This document shows positions 31,801-34,702 of a stretch of DNA of 34,702 nucleotides, one piece after another. Below the pieces are notes generated by a model. The model made no database searches and had not been told where the DNA came from. It saw nothing but the letters and a program-made list of their open reading frames with translations. This DNA comes from Candidatus Helarchaeota archaeon (GTDB lineage: Archaea; Asgardarchaeota; Lokiarchaeia; Helarchaeales; RDOG01), in assembly GCA_029838215.1 (NCBI GenBank), contig JALGVI010000026.1, forward strand, positions 1 to 34,702, in the 5' to 3' direction. Position 1 is the first letter of the stretch. Each line of letters opens with the position of its first letter. The position numbers were made by a program, and so were the translations under genes.

Positions 31801-33171
31801 ATGGTAAAAATCATGGAAAAAAGCCTGAAAGATATCATTGAAGGGTTTTCATTATCGAAACTCCTGATCATCACGGGTGTGATGCTAGGAGTCCTCAATT
31901 TAATCTTATTCATATTTCAGGTTCCTGCCTTCTATGATTTCTACACGTTTTATAGTCGAGATGCTACAAAAATTTTGGCGGGATTAATTCCATACGTGAA
32001 TTTCAACCCTTATTATCCAATTCTCGCAGATTATTACTTCGTTTCGTTTGAATGGGTAAGTATTAGTCTTTTTGAAGTAATAGGTCTTGAATTAGCGGTA
32101 GTTATCAAGTTAATTGTTGCTAGAATTTTTCAATCGTTGATTTACCTCGGTTGCTTGATTTTGGTCAGAGACATAATGAATCACTTGGAAGTAGAAAGCA
32201 TTAACTGGCAATTAATCTGGTTCATTGCAAGTCCGGTACTTCTCTTCTTTGCGATCATTCAGGTAAATTTTGACATTTTAATGGTTTTTTTTCTATTCTT
32301 AGCTTTGGCCGGTTTTTTACGGGAGTCTCCATTTGTCATGGGACTTGCTATTGGATTAGGAGTCATGGTAAAGGTCTTCCCAATCGTATTGCTAGTTCCC
32401 ATCGTACTTTTTTATTTAAAGCGAAAACAGGTTAAAAATTTAGCAATTACATTGATTTCGGTCATTGGGATTTATTTTGTGTTCTATCTTCCATTCTCAG
32501 TTGCTCGATTATTCCTGACAGGGCAATCTTTGTTCAATTTTGTCACTAATTATGTTGATTTTTTTCTCATACCGCTTCAAGGGTTTGAAAATCATCCATT
32601 AAACGTGCCTTATTTCTTTTTGCTTCCATTAATAGCGGTTACATTTTTAACGAAGAATCTATTGAAATTAATGGCAAACGTCATTGCAATTTTAATTGTA
32701 TTGGTGTATTGTAGTTGGAGCATCTTCAAGGATTCCGAAGAAGAGTCCAAGACGTTCAAAATCTTGATTTTTTCTCTTTTTCTATTTTTCCTGTTTCAAC
32801 CGTACATAACGCCTTGGTATATTCCGTGGGTGCTTGCACCATATTATCTCTTGGAGAAAAAGCACCCGGGACGGGAAAGTGCAATATACCAACCAATTAT
32901 TTTCCTTGCTTGTACCATCGCAGGCTGGATTCAATATTATTTTAATAATTTCATATTGTCAGGATACCAATCCGTTGATTATAACTTTCTGATCACGCCT
33001 AATTTGATTTTTCCCATGTTTGTTAATATGTTAAGAGTTATACTGTTACAATTCTTGGTGATTCTTTTCTTTGTCACGAATTCTTCAAAATGGAAACGTG
33101 TCTTGATCCCAGGCATGCTCACCTTGCTGATCATCTCCGGCATTGGATCTATTTTGTTATTTTTCTTCTAG
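31801..33171 (+). CDS. GT-C-type membrane glycosyltransferase, paralogue 3 (diverged)
   Basis: This 456-aa protein has the same helix layout and shared motifs. SLKDIIEGFSLSKLLIITG opens it. FYDFYTFYSRDATKILAGLIPYVNFNPYYPILADYYF forms the outer loop. NFDILMVFFLFLALAG, GLGVMVKVFPIVLLVPIVLF and FFLFQPYITPWYIPW follow. It is clearly more distant from the other two than they are from each other, so it derives from an older duplication. It starts 49 bases after paralogue 2, with an in-frame ATG a few codons later (MEKSLKD) as an alternative start. Probably a glycosyltransferase acting with its neighbours on surface glycans or lipids. Confidence 0.75.
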   Translation: MVKIMEKSLKDIIEGFSLSKLLIITGVMLGVLNLILFIFQVPAFYDFYTFYSRDATKILAGLIPYVNFNPYYPILADYYFVSFEWVSISLFEVIGLELAVVIKLIVARIFQSLIYLGCLILVRDIMNHLEVESINWQLIWFIASPVLLFFAIIQVNFDILMVFFLFLALAGFLRESPFVMGLAIGLGVMVKVFPIVLLVPIVLFYLKRKQVKNLAITLISVIGIYFVFYLPFSVARLFLTGQSLFNFVTNYVDFFLIPLQGFENHPLNVPYFFLLPLIAVTFLTKNLLKLMANVIAILIVLVYCSWSIFKDSEEESKTFKILIFSLFLFFLFQPYITPWYIPWVLAPYYLLEKKHPGRESAIYQPIIFLACTIAGWIQYYFNNFILSGYQSVDYNFLITPNLIFPMFVNMLRVILLQFLVILFFVTNSSKWKRVLIPGMLTLLIISGIGSILLFFF

Positions 33172-33262
33172 AATCCTTAGAGAGGCATGAGAAATCCTAA
33201 CGGAAAATTTTAAATTCAAGCCATTTCATTTAAAATTAAACATATTCAGAGTTCGGTCAAGC

Positions 33263-33733
33263 ATGGTAACGAATGTGAATTGGAAAGATAGTCGATATCT
33301 GGGTTTTCTATTCATTCTATTTAGTGTATGCCTATTCATTCAATTCTTTCAGGGAGTAAATGTCGAATTATTTTTTCCAATATTCGTATATCAAATTGTT
33401 CTCATTCCTTTCGGGACGAGCCTTGTCATATGCTGTTCAGTCGTTCTCCTAACAGAAATCCTTTTAAATATAAATAAAAAAATCATTCGTAGTAAGAAAT
33501 TTAAGCGAGAATTTCGATCTTGGTCTCCGTTTTGGTGCTTTGTTATAGCAATAATAATTAATTTGATGTTATATTTAGCCATTTATATGATAAGCTTTAT
33601 TATTTTTTGGGATCCTTTAATTCTACCCATATGGCCTTTCTATTTCAAATACATTCTCGCTCAGGTTCTCGGATGCTTGCCAACGCTTCTCATTCTATTT
33701 GCCGTTGAAGAATATGTTTTTCCACCTTCTTGA
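33263..33733 (+). CDS. Small membrane protein downstream of the glycosyltransferases
   Basis: This 156-aa protein has about four predicted membrane helices (residues about 13-32, 40-65, 88-112, 122-150) and a basic cytoplasmic-looking segment between helices two and three (KKIIRSKKFKREFRS). No family recognised. It starts 92 bases after paralogue 3, with a TATA-like aaaattttaaatt in that gap, so it could have its own promoter or be the last gene of the cluster. Confidence 0.6.
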   Translation: MVTNVNWKDSRYLGFLFILFSVCLFIQFFQGVNVELFFPIFVYQIVLIPFGTSLVICCSVVLLTEILLNINKKIIRSKKFKREFRSWSPFWCFVIAIIINLMLYLAIYMISFIIFWDPLILPIWPFYFKYILAQVLGCLPTLLILFAVEEYVFPPS

Positions 33734-33809
33734 GCCACGTGATTTTCTGCACGGCTACAAGACAAATATCCATTATTTTTCACGAAAAACATTGAATTAA
33801 AAGAAGGAA

Positions 33810-33924
33810 TGGTGCCGAGAGCGAGATTTGAACTCGCGACAACTGGATCTTCAGTCCAGCGCTTTCGAGACCTACTTGGCTTGTCGGTCAGCCACGCACT
33901 TCTCCCGACCTAAGCTACCTCGGC
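33810..33924 (-). tRNA. tRNA-Phe (GAA) with an intron in the D arm
   Basis: Acceptor GCCGAGG (33924-33918) pairs with TCTCGGC (33820-33814, one G-U). Anticodon arm CTGGA-CTGAAGA-TCCAG is uninterrupted and gives anticodon GAA (Phe). T arm GCGAG-TTCAAAT-CTCGC is normal; discriminator A and CCA are encoded. The D stem GCTT (33915-33912)/AAGC (33864-33861) is separated by 47 bases. Removing 36 bases (33865-33900) leaves an 11-base D loop with A14, G15, G18-G19 and A21 all in place. The junctions form a bulge-helix-bulge: helix GGGA/TCTC (one G-U) with GAA bulges. Confidence 0.85.
33865..33900 (-). other. Predicted 36-nt intron of tRNA-Phe (D loop/stem border, about 21/22)
   Basis: The boundaries are set by the bulge-helix-bulge and by restoration of a complete D arm. 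Repeated A residues leave a one- to two-base ambiguity. The intron has a TGGCT/AGCCA hairpin. Confidence 0.7.
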
Positions 33925-34034
33925 GTAAATAGGGAGCTCGTGAACCGTTAAGTCCACGATGCGAAACGATAATATCTAGAAAGTTGCGAGATTAATAAAT
34001 TTTACCATTTCAAACGTCGATTTTTCAAATGAAA

Positions 34035-34445
34035 TTACAAATCTTTTAATCGGAGTTTCTTTGCCAAGTCCACGGCTTCTTCATCATCAGATCGCTTGAC
34101 GCGAATGTGAGGACCTTCTCCAGTTATGCGCCGAACCACGCGTAGCAAAGTGATTCTATCAATTTTTTGTTGAATCTGTCCATTGGAAGCCAACATGATG
34201 AGGGCACGTTCGATGATATTTAGAATGCGTGGATCTTTAATCTCATTTTTTAAATAATGATATGCTTCAGAATCCATGACGGATTGAAAGAATGCATCTT
34301 TTTGACGATTGAGTTGCTCCATTTTTTGCTTCTCTTGTTCTTCCATCCGTTTTTTTTCTTCTTCTTCTTTTTGCGCCTGAATGATTCGATTCTTAAATTT
34401 TTCCATTCGCTTTTTCCGGATTCGTTCTAGCTCATCATCGTTCAT
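34035..34445 (-). CDS. PDCD5-family DNA-binding protein
   Basis: This 136-aa archaeal homologue of human PDCD5 matches the family throughout. The N-terminus is a long, highly charged helix with a KEEEEKKRMEEQEKQKMEQ tract (about 26-44). The helical core is FFQSVMDSEAYHYLKNEIKDPRILNIIERALIMLASNGQIQQKIDRITLLRVVRRI (about 52-107). The C-terminal tail is KLRLKDL. The family binds DNA in vitro in archaea, but the cellular role is unclear. The gene lies alone near the end of the window. It is usually close to ribosomal protein genes (eS19 and eL39/eL31 clusters) in archaea, but those are not seen here. Confidence 0.92.
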   Translation of the reverse strand: MNDDELERIRKKRMEKFKNRIIQAQKEEEEKKRMEEQEKQKMEQLNRQKDAFFQSVMDSEAYHYLKNEIKDPRILNIIERALIMLASNGQIQQKIDRITLLRVVRRITGEGPHIRVKRSDDEEAVDLAKKLRLKDL

Positions 34446-34702
34446 GATAGTTTCACCGGTAATTTAACCAGAAAAGAATCATAAAAAGATTCCGCATTCA
34501 CGGCTTTCGAATGGAAGAATTTTAACTATAAAAGCAAAAATAGTTTTAGGAATCTTCGTGAAAATACAACAATGGTGAGTTTTCAGGACTTGATGTTTGA
34601 TGCCATTTGATTTCTTGAAAATGATGATTATTTTTTATCAAAAACGATTTCAGGTCAGCATTAAAAGCGGATTTATCACGTTTTAAATTGATTTTTTTTC
34701 AA
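34446..34702. other. Intergenic tail of the window
   Basis: A/T-rich sequence upstream of the PDCD5 gene. I see no open frame above 20 codons with coding character, no tRNA and no clear box C/D pair. Confidence 0.5.

Noticed and set aside
34590..34660. Box C/D-like string with ATGATGA near the window end
   Set aside because: There is no CTGA at guide distance and no terminal stem; the A/T-rich background explains it.
1..34702. CRISPR arrays, insertion sequences, prophage or integrase genes
   Set aside because: I saw no regularly spaced repeats, transposase, integrase or cas motifs. The window reads as mostly core chromosome.

Overview
The window is archaeal. It carries archaeal and eukaryote-like information-processing genes: exosome Rrp4/Rrp41/Rrp42, SBDS, 20S proteasome alpha and beta, eL43 and eL37, an LSm protein, prefoldin beta, the KEOPS subunit Pcc1, Nip7, the PDCD5 homologue, the KH/beta-CASP RNase aCPSF1, and the cell-division protein SepF. 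It also has F420 biosynthesis genes and three intron-containing tRNA genes. The DNA is AT-rich and genes are packed closely in short operons with archaeal-type promoters. A surface protein ends in an IPGFE plus membrane helix plus basic tail anchor, which resembles archaeal CTERM sorting signals including those described from Asgard archaea. An Asgard-type archaeon is my best guess, but that is inference; no rRNA or eukaryotic signature protein is present to prove it.

Layout. 1-5500: a possible 49-aa gene, a beta-helix surface protein, an unrecognised 382-aa protein behind a palindromic promoter element, and a membrane-protein pair of which one member has a transglutaminase-like domain. 5485-10918 (minus strand): the classic archaeal proteasome/exosome superoperon, read psmA, SBDS, rrp4, rrp41, rrp42, then eL43, pcc1, prefoldin beta and DUF3194. 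11138-13741: two small membrane proteins, a JAMM metalloprotease-like protein and a flavodoxin. 13745-16664 (minus): pyrH, an FbiB-like nitroreductase, cofD and cofC, a compact F420 operon. 16891-19772: a zinc-ribbon membrane protein, a kink-turn RNA candidate, and an 808-aa fusion of winged helix, DUF1616-like and GT-C-like parts. 19871-22212: a PaREP1/HEPN-like protein, a CYTH phosphatase/cyclase-like protein, tRNA-Ala, eL37, LSm and a PUA protein. 22298-25335: sepF, aCPSF1 and psmB. 25598-28519: UPF0179, an FKBP-type isomerase, Nip7 and an RNA m5C methyltransferase. 28575-33924: tRNA-Val, three tandem GT-C membrane glycosyltransferase paralogues, a small membrane protein and tRNA-Phe. 34035-34445: the PDCD5 homologue.

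The most unusual content is RNA. All three tRNA genes are interrupted, each at a different place: tRNA-Phe in the D arm, tRNA-Val at the canonical 37/38 site, and tRNA-Ala in the T loop. A candidate box C/D-like RNA with a well-formed kink-turn sits between two membrane-protein genes. The F420 operon encodes a stand-alone homologue of the C-terminal domain of actinobacterial FbiB, which suggests the dehydro-F420 (phosphoenolpyruvate) route.
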